This document shows positions 14,863 through 23,597 of a stretch of 50,287 bases of DNA, piece after piece. The stretch lies in the NCBI GenBank assembly GCA_013286205.1, contig JABDGD010000014.1:1-50287 (forward strand). The letters are read 5' to 3'. Below the pieces are notes generated by a model that made no database searches, was not told the DNA's origin, and saw nothing but the letters and a program-made list of their open reading frames with translations. Position 1 is the first letter of the stretch; every line of letters begins with the position of its first letter. This DNA is from Candidatus Firestoneibacteriota bacterium. GTDB taxonomy: Bacteria; Oederibacteriota; Muellerivitia; Muellerivitales; Muellerivitaceae. The translations under genes and the position numbers were made by a program.

Positions 14863-16047
14863 ATGGCGAACGAGAAACAAAAAGCTTTGGATGTAGCCCT
14901 GCTGCAGATTCGGAAGGATCACGGCGAAGGGGCTATCATGAAACTGGGAGAGGCCAAGGTTCAGGATGTTAAGTCCATCTCGACGGGCGCTATTTCGTTG
15001 GATATTGCCACCGGCATTGGCGGGGTTCCTCGCGGCCGTATTATTGAAATCTATGGACCGGAATCTTCCGGTAAAACCACTTTAACCCTTCACATTGTCG
15101 CCGAAGCCCAAAAGGCCGGCGGAACCGCTGTCTTTATTGACGCGGAACATGCCATGGACCCGGTTTACGCTAAGAAATTGGGCGTGAACGTGGATGAATT
15201 GTTGATTTCGCAGCCGGATTCAGCGGAAGAAGCTTTGCAGATTGCCGATACGCTGATCCGTTCTGGCGCGATTGACGTTCTCGTCATCGATTCCGTGGCT
15301 GCTTTGGCCCCCCGCGCTGAACTCGAAGGCGAAATGGGCGATGCTCACGTGGGTCTGCAGGCTCGTTTAATGAGCCAGGCTTTACGTAAATTGACGGCTC
15401 TTTTGTCCAAGTCTCACACCTCCGCCATCTTTATTAACCAGATCCGTGAAAAGATCGGCGTCATGTTTGGAAGCCCTGAAACCACACCGGGCGGACGCGC
15501 TTTGAAGTTCTACTCCTCCATGCGTTTAGATGTGCGCCGGGTGGAAGCCATTAAGAGCGGAGACCAGAACATTGGTAACAAAGTGAAGGTGAAGGTCGTT
15601 AAGAACAAGACCGCTCAACCTTTCCGTGAAGGCTTCTTCGATATTATTTTCGGTGAAGGTATCTCCACCATGGGCTCAATGGTCGATGTGGCTGTTGAAA
15701 TGAACATTTTGGATAAGGCCGGAACCTGGATCAGCTTTGGTGAAACCAAGATGGGCCAAGGCCGTGAAGCCGCCAAGACCTTCTTGAAAGAACATCCCGA
15801 GGTTTACGCGCAGATTGAAAAATTGGTCAAACAAAAGGCCGGCTTAATTCCGCAAGACGTAAAGGCCGAAGCTAAAGATGCTAAGGCCGCCTTGCCAGCT
15901 GCCGCCGCGGGTGCTGTTGCGGCTAACGCTGCTGCCGCGACCGCTAAGGTAGGTGCTTTGACTCCGGCGGGAGCTGCCGCTTTGGCCGCTTCGAAAAAGG
16001 AAGCTGAAAAGGCTCCTGAAAAACCGAAGATCGCCGCCAGCAAGTAA
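14863..16047 (+). CDS. recA: Recombinase A with Ala/Lys-rich C-terminal tail
   Basis: 394 residues from ATG 14863, with AGGAGAG at 14851-14857. ATG 14839 would include the RBS and is rejected. Walker A GPESSGKT (65-72), [15 protein letters not shown], the L1 region with [14 protein letters not shown] and the L2 region with [28 protein letters not shown] are all intact. It forms the strand-exchange filament and triggers LexA cleavage. The core ends at about residue 328. The last 66 residues contain 28 Ala and ten Lys and carry a net positive charge, unlike the usual acidic RecA tail. It is transcribed alone. Confidence 0.97.
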   Translation: MANEKQKALDVALLQIRKDHGEGAIMKLGEAKVQDVKSISTGAISLDIATGIGGVPRGRIIEIYGPESSGKTTLTLHIVAEAQKAGGTAVFIDAEHAMDPVYAKKLGVNVDELLISQPDSAEEALQIADTLIRSGAIDVLVIDSVAALAPRAELEGEMGDAHVGLQARLMSQALRKLTALLSKSHTSAIFINQIREKIGVMFGSPETTPGGRALKFYSSMRLDVRRVEAIKSGDQNIGNKVKVKVVKNKTAQPFREGFFDIIFGEGISTMGSMVDVAVEMNILDKAGTWISFGETKMGQGREAAKTFLKEHPEVYAQIEKLVKQKAGLIPQDVKAEAKDAKAALPAAAAGAVAANAAAATAKVGALTPAGAAALAASKKEAEKAPEKPKIAASK

Positions 16048-16068
16048 CACTAAAGCTGTTTTAAACCG

Positions 16069-16106
16069 AAAGGGAGGTGGAGAAATCCGCCTCCCTTTTT
16101 TATTTT
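16069..16106 (+). terminator. recA terminator
   Basis: AAAGGGAGGTGGA (16069-16081), GAAA loop, TCCGCCTCCCTTT (16086-16098) with one mismatch, then TTTATTTT. Confidence 0.9.
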
Positions 16107-16171
16107 CGGCGATTGGGGCCGGTATAGCGTCCTTTGGGGCCTGTGGCGCGAGATTTCAGGGCTTCATTTCT

Positions 16172-16200
16172 TTCAAAATGACAGGGTCTTTCCCTACAAT
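16172..16200 (+). promoter_or_regulatory. Putative promoter of the AsmA-family gene
   Basis: TTCAAA (16172-16177), 17 bases, TACAAT (16195-16200), about 41 bases before ATG 16242. Confidence 0.45.
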
Positions 16201-16241
16201 GGAGCCCGTTTCAAAGTTCCTCAAGAAAGTTGGAATCGAAA

Positions 16242-18500
16242 ATGGCTCAACGTGTGACCCCGGAAAACAACAACTCGGCGGCGGGAAAGTTTCTCAAATT
16301 TGTTCTTTTGGCTGCTGGCGGCTTCGTGGCCCTGTTTGTGGTTCTGTCGCTGGGTGCCTGGCTTTATATCTCCATCAACTATCCGCCCGCCAAACTCAAG
16401 GCGATCGCTACGGACAAGTTGTCTGAATCCTTAAAACGCAAAGTCTCTATTGGCAACATTCACTTCAATGTTTTGAGTGGTTTTGAAGTGACGGACCTTC
16501 ATGTCAGCAATCGGGCAGGCTGGGCGGCTCAGGATTTTGTGGTGGCCAAAGACATTTCGATCTCTTATGACCTGTTTCCCCTGCTTTGGGGCAAAATTTC
16601 TCTGGGCGAGATTAAATTGAACGCTCCTCAAATTTTGGTGGAGCGGCGTGGTTTAAATCAGTTTAACTTTAGCGATATGGCCGCCGGCGCGGCAACTGCC
16701 GCCATGGTGCCTGAAGAACCGTCTTCTTTCTCGTTTGTTTCCGCCGCTGAAGCGGCTCCTGTTCCGGTGAAGGGCGTGACTGCGGCCGCTCCTCCCAGCA
16801 AAACCACACTGTTGTTTTCCATCGGCAGCGTCAATATTTCTCATGGCAAGCTGGCATATCTGGATGAGACGGGCAAAACCGTTCAGCGGTCAGACCTGAC
16901 GGACCTTAATTTCAAGATTAGCAATGTCTCTTTCGTCGGCGGCAAGTCCAGCTTTACCCTCAGCACGCCGTTTGATTACAACAAAACCCACTATGACCTG
17001 GCGATGAATGGCGGCTTCCGCTATTTCATGTCCAGTCAATCCATTAAAGAATTGTCGGTGAGCGGCACGGTCAACGGCTTGGGTTTTGGCTTCTCGGGCG
17101 ATGCTTTGAACATGACGGATAACTTTTCGCCAAACATGGATGGGAATGCCAGCTTAGAGATGTTGAAAGCTTCAGGATTGGTTCCGGGTACCTTGGAATC
17201 AATGCCAAAGGGACTGGCTTTGTCAGGTCCGGCTAAGGTGTCTTTTCATCTCTCTGGTAACGTAAAAGCTGGTTTAGAACTGAAGGGAACCGCTGACGCT
17301 TCTGATTTGACAATTCAATATCAGGATATGTTTGTGAAGGCTCCCAAAACCGTTTGCAAGGTCGATTTTGACGCGATCAACTCGGGCAACGCCTATAACG
17401 TGAAAAGCTTCCATGTGGTTTATCAGGACTGGGCGGTGGATGGTTCTTTCTTATATAAGAACGGTATTTCGTACTCGGGAGAGCTTCATACCAAGGATCT
17501 TCCTTTGGCGGGTCTTTCCAAAGATGTTCCGAAGTTGGCGAAAGACAAAATTGATGGAACGGTTGCCATGAATGTGACCTACTCCCAACTACTCAACAAG
17601 CCGGCGTCGCTCAAAGTGGTGGGGCCGATTGTGTTTAAAGGTGTGGGCATCACGCTGGGTACTGAACCCTATATCCAAAACCTGAACGCCCAGATCAACG
17701 CCGCTTATCCTGTGTTTAAAATTCCTAACGCCACTTTTAATGGATTTGATGGAACGGGCGTGGCCAGCCTGGTGCTGACGGTTGGTAAAACATTGGGCTA
17801 TTCCTACGTGTTTGATTTGAAAAATGTGAACGCTCAAAAGCTCATCAATAGCAGTGTGGATGCTTATGTCACCAAAAATCCTGATAATTACAAAGACAAG
17901 CTCTATGGCAACCTAAACTTTAACTACAAAGGCACGGGTCATGGGGTTAGCGGCGATGAGATGATCGCCAGCGCTGAGGGATCGGGTAACTACTCGCTCA
18001 CCAATGGAAAAGTGGCCGGCTACCAGATGATTTCTTACGTGAATAATTTCTTTAAGGACAAGGGCGACTCGATCCAATTGGATGATGTGACTGGTACCTT
18101 GGCCATGAAGAATAAAATTTGTTCTTATACGGCCAACAACAATGGCAAGGTGGGAACGGTCAAAATAGTGGGCGCGATCAATATCGCGACCTATTACTAC
18201 GCGCCGGAAATGAATGTGACTTGCGACATTCACAAAGACTTCTTGAATTCGGACTCGATTAAAGCGGTCCTGCCTTCACAGTTACAGGGCAAGGGCGATA
18301 TTACGCAATTGATGGCCGATTCTAACGGTAATGTGCCTATCGACTTCCATTTCACCGGTGACGCGACTAAGGTGCCAGGCATGGATTGCGTTAATCTGAA
18401 CCGCTTAACCAATGTCGCGCTGAACAACTTTTTAAATCAGCAGGGCAGTGATGTTCAAAATAAGGCTCAAAATGTCCTCAATGGTCTTTTTGGTCACTAA
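16242..18500 (+). CDS. AsmA-family inner-membrane-anchored protein
   Basis: 752 residues from ATG 16242 (TTG 16230 is a possible longer start). A transmembrane anchor lies at about residues 18-43 (VLLAAGGFVALFVVLSLGAWLYI). The AsmA N-terminal signature follows: SINYPPAKLKAIATDKLSE, KVSIGNIHFNVLSGFEVTDLHVS. A long beta-rich periplasmic groove region comes next, and an AsmA-like C-terminal segment (about 560-690) containing DGYQ-type repeats of NGKVAGYQMISYVNNFF. AsmA-like proteins bridge the inner and outer membranes and move phospholipids. An Ala/Pro-rich insert sits at about 145-185. The next gene begins 17 bases downstream and is probably cotranscribed. Confidence 0.8.
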   Translation: MAQRVTPENNNSAAGKFLKFVLLAAGGFVALFVVLSLGAWLYISINYPPAKLKAIATDKLSESLKRKVSIGNIHFNVLSGFEVTDLHVSNRAGWAAQDFVVAKDISISYDLFPLLWGKISLGEIKLNAPQILVERRGLNQFNFSDMAAGAATAAMVPEEPSSFSFVSAAEAAPVPVKGVTAAAPPSKTTLLFSIGSVNISHGKLAYLDETGKTVQRSDLTDLNFKISNVSFVGGKSSFTLSTPFDYNKTHYDLAMNGGFRYFMSSQSIKELSVSGTVNGLGFGFSGDALNMTDNFSPNMDGNASLEMLKASGLVPGTLESMPKGLALSGPAKVSFHLSGNVKAGLELKGTADASDLTIQYQDMFVKAPKTVCKVDFDAINSGNAYNVKSFHVVYQDWAVDGSFLYKNGISYSGELHTKDLPLAGLSKDVPKLAKDKIDGTVAMNVTYSQLLNKPASLKVVGPIVFKGVGITLGTEPYIQNLNAQINAAYPVFKIPNATFNGFDGTGVASLVLTVGKTLGYSYVFDLKNVNAQKLINSSVDAYVTKNPDNYKDKLYGNLNFNYKGTGHGVSGDEMIASAEGSGNYSLTNGKVAGYQMISYVNNFFKDKGDSIQLDDVTGTLAMKNKICSYTANNNGKVGTVKIVGAINIATYYYAPEMNVTCDIHKDFLNSDSIKAVLPSQLQGKGDITQLMADSNGNVPIDFHFTGDATKVPGMDCVNLNRLTNVALNNFLNQQGSDVQNKAQNVLNGLFGH

Positions 18501-18517
18501 AGAAAGAAGGCAGTGAA

Positions 18518-19189
18518 ATGATTTACGCTATCGGCGACATACACGGCTGTTTGTCCGCTCTCAAAGAGCTGATCGGCCAATTGCCCCTCAAGCCTGAGGA
18601 TGAATTGGTGTTTTTGGGGGATTACATTGACCGCGGTCCTGAAAGCAAAGGCGTCCTGGATTATCTGGTGGAAAACCAAAAGCCCAACTGGCATTTGCTG
18701 CGGGGCAATCATGAACAAATGATTCTGGAATGGCTGGGTACCCCTAACTCGTTGGCGGCGGCCAACTGGCTGCTCAACGGCGGGCACCAAACTCTGCAGT
18801 CTTACGTGCCGAAAGAAAAGCTGGATGAGGTTCGCGGCGAAGGGGCGCATATTCTGCTTCAATCCTATATTCCTCACACCCATGTGGAGCTTTTAAACGC
18901 TTTACCGCTGACTTATGAAACGCCCGATTACTTCTTCTGTCACGCGGGCATTAATCTGGATAGACCCTTGAACGCTCAGGAGCAGGATGATCTGCTTTGG
19001 ATCCGCCGTAAGTTTTTACAAGATCCCCGGCCCACACCCAAATTGATTATTCACGGTCATACGCCGGTAGTCAGCACGGACGTTACCAAGGACCGTATTA
19101 ATTTAGACACGGGTTGTGTTTATGGCGGGGTTTTGACCGCGATGTCTTTGCCGGATAAGAAGCTCTATCAGGTTAAGTTTCACCAATAA
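18518..19189 (+). CDS. PrpA/ApaH-type metallophosphatase
   Basis: 223 residues. The calcineurin-like metal motifs are in order: GDIHGCLSAL (6-16), GDYIDRGPESKGV, RGNHEQM, a later CHAGINL and IHGHTP. The length and GDIHGC/GDYIDRG form fit bacterial PP1-like serine/threonine or diadenosine-tetraphosphate phosphatases. The substrate cannot be decided from the sequence. It follows the AsmA gene by 17 bases, with an RBS-like AAAGAAGG upstream. It converges on mazG. Confidence 0.85.
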   Translation: MIYAIGDIHGCLSALKELIGQLPLKPEDELVFLGDYIDRGPESKGVLDYLVENQKPNWHLLRGNHEQMILEWLGTPNSLAAANWLLNGGHQTLQSYVPKEKLDEVRGEGAHILLQSYIPHTHVELLNALPLTYETPDYFFCHAGINLDRPLNAQEQDDLLWIRRKFLQDPRPTPKLIIHGHTPVVSTDVTKDRINLDTGCVYGGVLTAMSLPDKKLYQVKFHQ

Positions 19190-19210
19190 CAAATCATTTG
19201 AAATTATGAT

Positions 19211-19264
19211 GAACGCGGATAAACGCCGATAATTCTTTGACTTTAATCTCTATCAGCGTTTATC
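19211..19264. repeat. Inverted repeat between convergent genes
   Basis: GATAAACGCCGAT (19218-19230) and ATCAGCGTTTATC (19252-19264) are inverted with one mismatch, flanked by AACGCG and TTATCAG words. It lies between convergent stops and may act as a two-way terminator. It lacks a long T run. Confidence 0.6.
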
Positions 19265-19268
19265 AGAG

Positions 19269-19982
19269 TTACCTTGGTCTTTTGTTCTTTTGTGTGGTGG
19301 TCTGTTTTTCCCACTTCTGAAACTGATCTTTAAACTCTTGATTGGTCCGGCTGAGAGCCGTTTCGGCGTTCAGCTTTTCCAATTGAGCCAGCCAGGTCAT
19401 GCGAAACATCATTTCGCCTAAATGGGCTTCCATCTGCTTACGGTTCTTTTTCTTTTTAGCGTCCTGAAACTTCTTCCATTCGTCCTCAATCGGTTTAAAT
19501 GTGTCTTGCGCGGTTTCAGGCAAAAAGCCATGGCGTGAGACCTTGTCCTGCATCCGCTGGGCCTTTAAAAGGGAGGGGAGCGACTTGGGCAGTCCATCCA
19601 GGGCGGATTGGCGTTCGGGTTTTTCCTCCCGCTTCAATTCTTCCCATTTCTTGAGAATGCTGTCCATCTTGCGGCTGGATTTGCCGAAAACGTGCGGGTG
19701 ACGGCGCACTAACTTGTCGCTGATAGTCTGTGCCACGTCGTTCAAGGTGAAACGCTTTTTTTCCTTAGCCAATTGAGAGTGGAATATGACTTGCAGCAGC
19801 AAGTCGCCCAGTTCTTCCCGAAGGTCGTCCGGGTTTTTGCTGTCGATGGCGTCTAAAACCTCATGAGCTTCCTCAATCAGGTAAGGCTTGAGGGTGTGAT
19901 GGGTTTGCTTTCTGTCCCAGGGGCAGCCGTTTTTCGCCCGCAGCTGGGCCATTAGTTTTTCAAGACGTTTCACTTGGTTCAT
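19269..19982 (-). CDS. mazG: Nucleoside triphosphate pyrophosphohydrolase
   Basis: 237 residues on the minus strand. The MazG fold starts with LEKLMAQLRAKNGCPWDRKQTHHTLKPYLIEEAHEVLDAI, and EELGDLLLQVIFHSQLAKE supplies the EExxE...ExxD magnesium site. HPHVFG is the usual start of the second half. It hydrolyses NTPs to NMP and pyrophosphate, cleaning the pool and lowering ppGpp. The C-terminal part is highly charged and ends in a basic QKNKRPR tail. A weak upstream promoter (TTGGCA, 16, TTAAAG) is visible. Confidence 0.93.
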   Translation of the reverse strand: MNQVKRLEKLMAQLRAKNGCPWDRKQTHHTLKPYLIEEAHEVLDAIDSKNPDDLREELGDLLLQVIFHSQLAKEKKRFTLNDVAQTISDKLVRRHPHVFGKSSRKMDSILKKWEELKREEKPERQSALDGLPKSLPSLLKAQRMQDKVSRHGFLPETAQDTFKPIEDEWKKFQDAKKKKNRKQMEAHLGEMMFRMTWLAQLEKLNAETALSRTNQEFKDQFQKWEKQTTTQKNKRPR

Positions 19983-20109
19983 GGTTCTCTCCGTGGGTGG
20001 ACTTTAACACGAAAGGCTGAGACTGCCAATGAACTCGCCGTCCCTCCGGGGTCTATGACAACGAGGTTACATGGCATCGTTCCTGCTAGACTAAATCTGT
20101 GAACTTCTC

Positions 20110-20139
20110 TTGACAGATAACAGGCGGGGGAAGTATTTA
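20110..20139 (+). promoter_or_regulatory. Promoter of the acidic-protein gene
   Basis: TTGACA (20110-20115), 18 bases, TATTTA (20134-20139). The -35 is consensus. Confidence 0.6.
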
Positions 20140-20168
20140 TGTGTTAACTACTTCCCAGGAGGAATCCT

Positions 20169-20594
20169 TTGCCACGCAAAAGCCGCCACGAAGACGATGA
20201 AACATTAGAAGACGATGACGCCCCCGGCAGCCGTAAGGGCGGCGACAATGATGATGATGTGGACGATGACGACGAAGATACCATTGACCTCGACACCGCT
20301 GAAGAAGAGGAAGAGGACGATGATGACGTGGATGATGATGACGACGAGGAAAAAGAGGTCGTCTCGGTTGATGATTTAGAGCGCCGCAAGCTTTTCCAAA
20401 CCGAAGCTGAGGAAATTTTGGAGCATTTGACGCTGGATGATATTAAGGAAGTCCTGAGCGAAAACGAGCAGGAAACTTCTTTGGCGCCGAAGCTTCGCAA
20501 GTTCCTGGTTGAGGTAATTCACGAAGGCGAAGTGGATAACATGGATGACGCTTGGGAAGAGGCTTTGGATCGATTGGAAGAATCCGAATCCTAA
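20169..20594 (+). CDS. Highly acidic small protein of unknown function
   Basis: 141 residues from TTG 20169. The start is fixed by AGGAGG (20157-20162) six bases upstream. Residues about 8-68 are almost all Asp and Glu with GAT/GAC/GAA repeats in the DNA. Residues about 70-135 look like a compact helical domain (VDDLERRKLFQTEAEEILEHLTLDDIKEVL, then a second helix pair). I recognise no family. An acidic tail joined to a small helical domain is reminiscent of RNA polymerase delta subunits or nucleic-acid mimics, but that is speculation. It has its own promoter and two terminators, so it is a single-gene unit. Confidence 0.75.
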   Translation: MPRKSRHEDDETLEDDDAPGSRKGGDNDDDVDDDDEDTIDLDTAEEEEEDDDDVDDDDDEEKEVVSVDDLERRKLFQTEAEEILEHLTLDDIKEVLSENEQETSLAPKLRKFLVEVIHEGEVDNMDDAWEEALDRLEESES

Positions 20595-20611
20595 CCCGCG
20601 CCAGCTTTTCG

Positions 20612-20646
20612 ACCCCAAGAAAGGTTTCTTTCTTGGGGTTTTTTAT
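20612..20646 (+). terminator. Terminator of the acidic-protein gene
   Basis: CCCCAAGAAA (20613-20622), six-base loop, TTTCTTGGGG (20629-20638), then TTTTTTT. Confidence 0.9.
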
Positions 20647-20655
20647 TGCCCGCTG

Positions 20656-20674
20656 CCGCTGATAGCGGTTTTTT
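20656..20674 (+). terminator. Second, tandem terminator
   Basis: CCGCT (20656-20660), GAT, AGCGG (20664-20668), TTTTTT. A short stem directly after the first terminator. Confidence 0.5.
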
Positions 20675-20715
20675 GCTTCTCAAATTGACCAGAGGGATGT
20701 GTTAAACTCTAGCCC

Positions 20716-21246
20716 GTGTTCAACCAATATTTCACCCAACTGATGGCCTTATGGCTCCGTCCCACGGATTTTTACGAAAAGACGGTTAAAAAAAGCGACG
20801 ACAAACAGGCGTCCCGCTTTGTCACGCTCACCAGCTTTTTAGTCGCGCTGGAATTGGGCCTGACCGAAGCCCTCTCCGGCGGGGATTTGCGCATCATCGC
20901 TTTCGTCACTTTATTGCTCGTTCTTTTTATGCCCTTCGTTTTGTGGTTTTGGGTTTCGGTCTGGTCTTTGTTTGTCCGCCTGTGCGGCATGCTCTTTGGT
21001 GAGGATTTGCCGCTGGATAAGGTGCGTTTAATTGTTTCTTATTCGGCCGGCGGTTGGGTGACGCTTTTACTGGGCTTTGGCTGGGGCGGATTGCTGTCCG
21101 TGATTATGGTCGTTTTTCAGGCGCTGGGTTTTCAGAAGGTGTTGGGTTATTCCAAATGGAACTCGGTGGTTTACGCGGGCTTTCCTTTTTCATTGATGGC
21201 GGTTTTGGTTTTGATTTTCACTCTGCTTTTTAAGGTGTTTAAATAA
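20716..21246 (+). CDS. Yip1-domain membrane protein
   Basis: 176 residues from GTG 20716. A cytosolic start (FNQYFTQLMALWLRPTDFYEK, the Yip1-like PxxFF region) is followed by four or five membrane helices, with the RLIVSYSAGGWVTLLLG segment typical of the Yip1 fold. Bacterial members have no known function. The stop TAA overlaps the next ATG by one base (TAATG), so the two genes are translationally coupled. Confidence 0.7.
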   Translation: MFNQYFTQLMALWLRPTDFYEKTVKKSDDKQASRFVTLTSFLVALELGLTEALSGGDLRIIAFVTLLLVLFMPFVLWFWVSVWSLFVRLCGMLFGEDLPLDKVRLIVSYSAGGWVTLLLGFGWGGLLSVIMVVFQALGFQKVLGYSKWNSVVYAGFPFSLMAVLVLIFTLLFKVFK

Positions 21247-21545
21247 TGGCCAAGCGTTCTTCTAAAATCATTCCAACTGAAACCAACAGCAATCTGGTGA
21301 CTTCTTTCCGCTGGGGCTGGTACGGGCTTTCGCTCTTTGTGCCCCTGTCGGGTATTTTGATCGGCCTGTTTTTATATGACCAGGATTCACGCGAAGTCCG
21401 CAAAGTGGGCCGCAACTGTCTCTTTATCAGTTTTTTGGTTTGGGTCGTTTTTCCGATTTTGATCATGCTGGTAGTGATGATATTTATTGGTTTGGCCGCG
21501 GCCAGCTATGTGGCGGATATGCTTCCTGCCGGCGGCGACAACTAG
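21246..21545 (+). CDS. Small membrane protein coupled to the Yip1 gene
   Basis: 99 residues with two hydrophobic segments: about 25-44 (WYGLSLFVPLSGILIGLFLY) and about 58-85. A polar loop DQDSREVRKVGRNC lies between them. The arrangement resembles small DUF4870-like or TM2-like proteins, but I do not assign a family. One-base overlap with the upstream gene suggests a shared role in the envelope. Confidence 0.65.
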   Translation: MAKRSSKIIPTETNSNLVTSFRWGWYGLSLFVPLSGILIGLFLYDQDSREVRKVGRNCLFISFLVWVVFPILIMLVVMIFIGLAAASYVADMLPAGGDN

Positions 21546-21587
21546 CTTTTAACCTTTTATCACAACCCAATACTGCTCGGACTTCTC

Positions 21588-22331
21588 ATGGAAACTAACA
21601 ATCCTTCAGTTCTCATCACGGGCGGTACCAGGGGCATCGGCCTGGCGCTGGCCAAAAACTTTCTCCAAAAAGGCTGGTCTGTCTCGGTCAGCTATCACCA
21701 AGATGAAGCGGATGCCCAACAGGCTCAAACCGAACTTTCGTCTATTAGTCCCCAGTTCACCATCACCAAAAGCGATATCACCCTGGAAGCCTCAGTCGTT
21801 CAACTGGTTCAACAGACCATCGAAAAATGGGGCAAGCTGGATTGTGTCATTCATAACGCCGGGTCTACCCAAAATGCCCGTTTAATTAATGTGGAAGAGT
21901 CCCAGTGGGATGAAACGCTGGATGTTCATCTCAAAGGCGCTTTTTTACTTTCTAAAGCTTGTGTGCGCCCCCTGATGAAACAAAAGGGCGGCAGCCTCAT
22001 TTTTATCTCCTCGGTCGTCGCTACCACCGGCAATGTCGGCCAGGCCAGCTACGTCTCCGCCAAGGCTGGCATTATGGGTTTTGCCCGTAGCGTGGCTCAA
22101 GAATACGGTTCTAAAAATATCCGGGTCAACGTCGTTTGCCCCGGCTTTCATAAAACCCGCCTGTCGGGCAATTTGACGCCTGAAGCGGAAGAGGCGATAA
22201 AAGAAAAGCATCTGCTGAACAGCGCCACCGATATTCATGAGGTGGCCGACTTTATGGTTTGGTTAGCCTCAAGCAAAACCATTTCAGGCCAGGTGTTTAA
22301 TTTAGATTCCCGTCTGCCGGGGTGGCTTTAA
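21588..22331 (+). CDS. FabG-like short-chain dehydrogenase/reductase
   Basis: 247 residues. The cofactor loop TGGTRGIG (11-18), NAG (90-92) and catalytic S142-Y155-K159 are intact with normal spacing. It reads as a 3-oxoacyl-ACP reductase (FabG type, NADP(H)). Residue use after GGTRGIGLALA fits NADP. It lies 84 bases before a KAS-type condensing enzyme, a pairing typical of acyl-chain elongation modules. As bioF is close by, a role in making a pimeloyl-type chain is possible but unproven. Confidence 0.8.
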   Translation: METNNPSVLITGGTRGIGLALAKNFLQKGWSVSVSYHQDEADAQQAQTELSSISPQFTITKSDITLEASVVQLVQQTIEKWGKLDCVIHNAGSTQNARLINVEESQWDETLDVHLKGAFLLSKACVRPLMKQKGGSLIFISSVVATTGNVGQASYVSAKAGIMGFARSVAQEYGSKNIRVNVVCPGFHKTRLSGNLTPEAEEAIKEKHLLNSATDIHEVADFMVWLASSKTISGQVFNLDSRLPGWL

Positions 22332-22337
22332 AAACCA

Positions 22338-22373
22338 ATTTTGAATTATGAATTTTAAATTTTGAATTAAATT
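22338..22373. repeat. AT-rich dispersed repeat, copy 1
   Basis: An A/T block made of AATTTTGAATTATGAATTTT words. The same words occur at 34464-34495 and, inverted, at 34533-34560. Confidence 0.6.
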
Positions 22374-22415
22374 CGAAAAGGCTGAAATCGAAATGTTATG
22401 CCGTGAAGATAAAAT

Positions 22416-23594
22416 ATGAGTCAGTCAATCGTCGTTACGGGTTGGGGCATGGTGACGCCCCTGGGTTTTAATACCCGATTCACCTGGGACGCCTTACTGG
22501 AAGGAACCAATCCTTTTACGTCGCTCAAGGGTAAAGGTTGGGAAGGGTTTGAGGCGCCTCGGGCGGCACAAGCCCTGGAAGCCTGGATTCCCCACACGCT
22601 GATTAAAAGAGACCGCTCACTGCAGTTGGCCGCGCTGGCGGCGGAAGAGGCCTACAAGCACGCTAACCTTTCTAAAGTCCCAGCCCACCGCATTGGCACC
22701 ACCTTCTCTTCCAGCAAGGGCGGCGTGGTCAGTCTGTTGACCGCGGGCAACGGCCCCTATGAATCCTGGGATTTTTTAACCGATTTCTTTCCGCATAGCG
22801 CTGGACGGCTCCTTCAAGAGCGTTTGGGTTTTTACGGTCCCGCTCTCTCGGTTTCCTCGGCTTGTTCCACTGGGATTGGCTCTATCGCTATGGGTGCCCG
22901 CATGCTTCAAGACGGCGAGTGTGACGCGGTCATTACGGGCAGTACCGAATCTTCCATTCATCCGCTTATTTACGCCGGGTTTGACAACATGGGTGTCTTT
23001 AGCCGCCAATGGGAAGGTCCCGCCGCGTTTGATATGAAACGAGACGGTTTTTTAATGGGAGAGGGCGCGGCAGTGATGGTATTGGAACGGGAAGAGTCAG
23101 CTAAAAAACGCAAAGCGCCGATTCAGGCCAGGCTTTCAGGTTGGGCTCTCGGCGGAGATGCCTACAAACCTTTGGAGATGGAGCCCGAAGGGACAACCAT
23201 TGTGCCGGTGATCCGCAAGGCGCTTAAAAAAGCCAAATTGCACTCCTGGGATATTGGCTATGTCAATGCGCATGGCACGGCGACTATGCATAACGATTTG
23301 GTGGAGTCTCAAGCCATTCATAAAGTTTTTGGAAACAAAAAAACCTGGGTCAGTTCCACCAAAGGCGCTACGGGGCATTTGTTGGGCGCGGCAGGCAGTG
23401 TGGAAGCGGTTATTTCAGCGCTGGCTTTAAAAGAAGGGGTTTTGCCCGAGACCCGCAACTTAACTCATCCGGATCCCCGCTGCCGCATTCGCCATGTGGA
23501 AACGGGCGGGGTTGAACAGCGGGTGAAACACGTTCTTTCTCTATCGTATGGCTTTGGTGGTCAACTGGGTGCGGTGATTTTCAGCAAAGCCTAG
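22416..23594 (+). CDS. Beta-ketoacyl-ACP synthase (FabF-like)
   Basis: 392 residues. Thiolase fold with the active-site Cys150 in SVSSACSTG, His286 in NAHGTATMHND, Lys316 and His321 in TKGATGHLLGAAG, and the glycine-rich SYGFGGQLGAVIF ending. It is a full KAS II-type decarboxylating condensing enzyme that extends acyl-ACP with malonyl-ACP. It is slightly shorter than FabF (about 410) and diverges in the GTTFSSSKGGV region, so it is probably a dedicated paralogue. No acyl carrier gene is next to it. It is paired with the FabG-like gene. Confidence 0.85.
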   Translation: MSQSIVVTGWGMVTPLGFNTRFTWDALLEGTNPFTSLKGKGWEGFEAPRAAQALEAWIPHTLIKRDRSLQLAALAAEEAYKHANLSKVPAHRIGTTFSSSKGGVVSLLTAGNGPYESWDFLTDFFPHSAGRLLQERLGFYGPALSVSSACSTGIGSIAMGARMLQDGECDAVITGSTESSIHPLIYAGFDNMGVFSRQWEGPAAFDMKRDGFLMGEGAAVMVLEREESAKKRKAPIQARLSGWALGGDAYKPLEMEPEGTTIVPVIRKALKKAKLHSWDIGYVNAHGTATMHNDLVESQAIHKVFGNKKTWVSSTKGATGHLLGAAGSVEAVISALALKEGVLPETRNLTHPDPRCRIRHVETGGVEQRVKHVLSLSYGFGGQLGAVIFSKA

Positions 23595-23597
23595 AAG

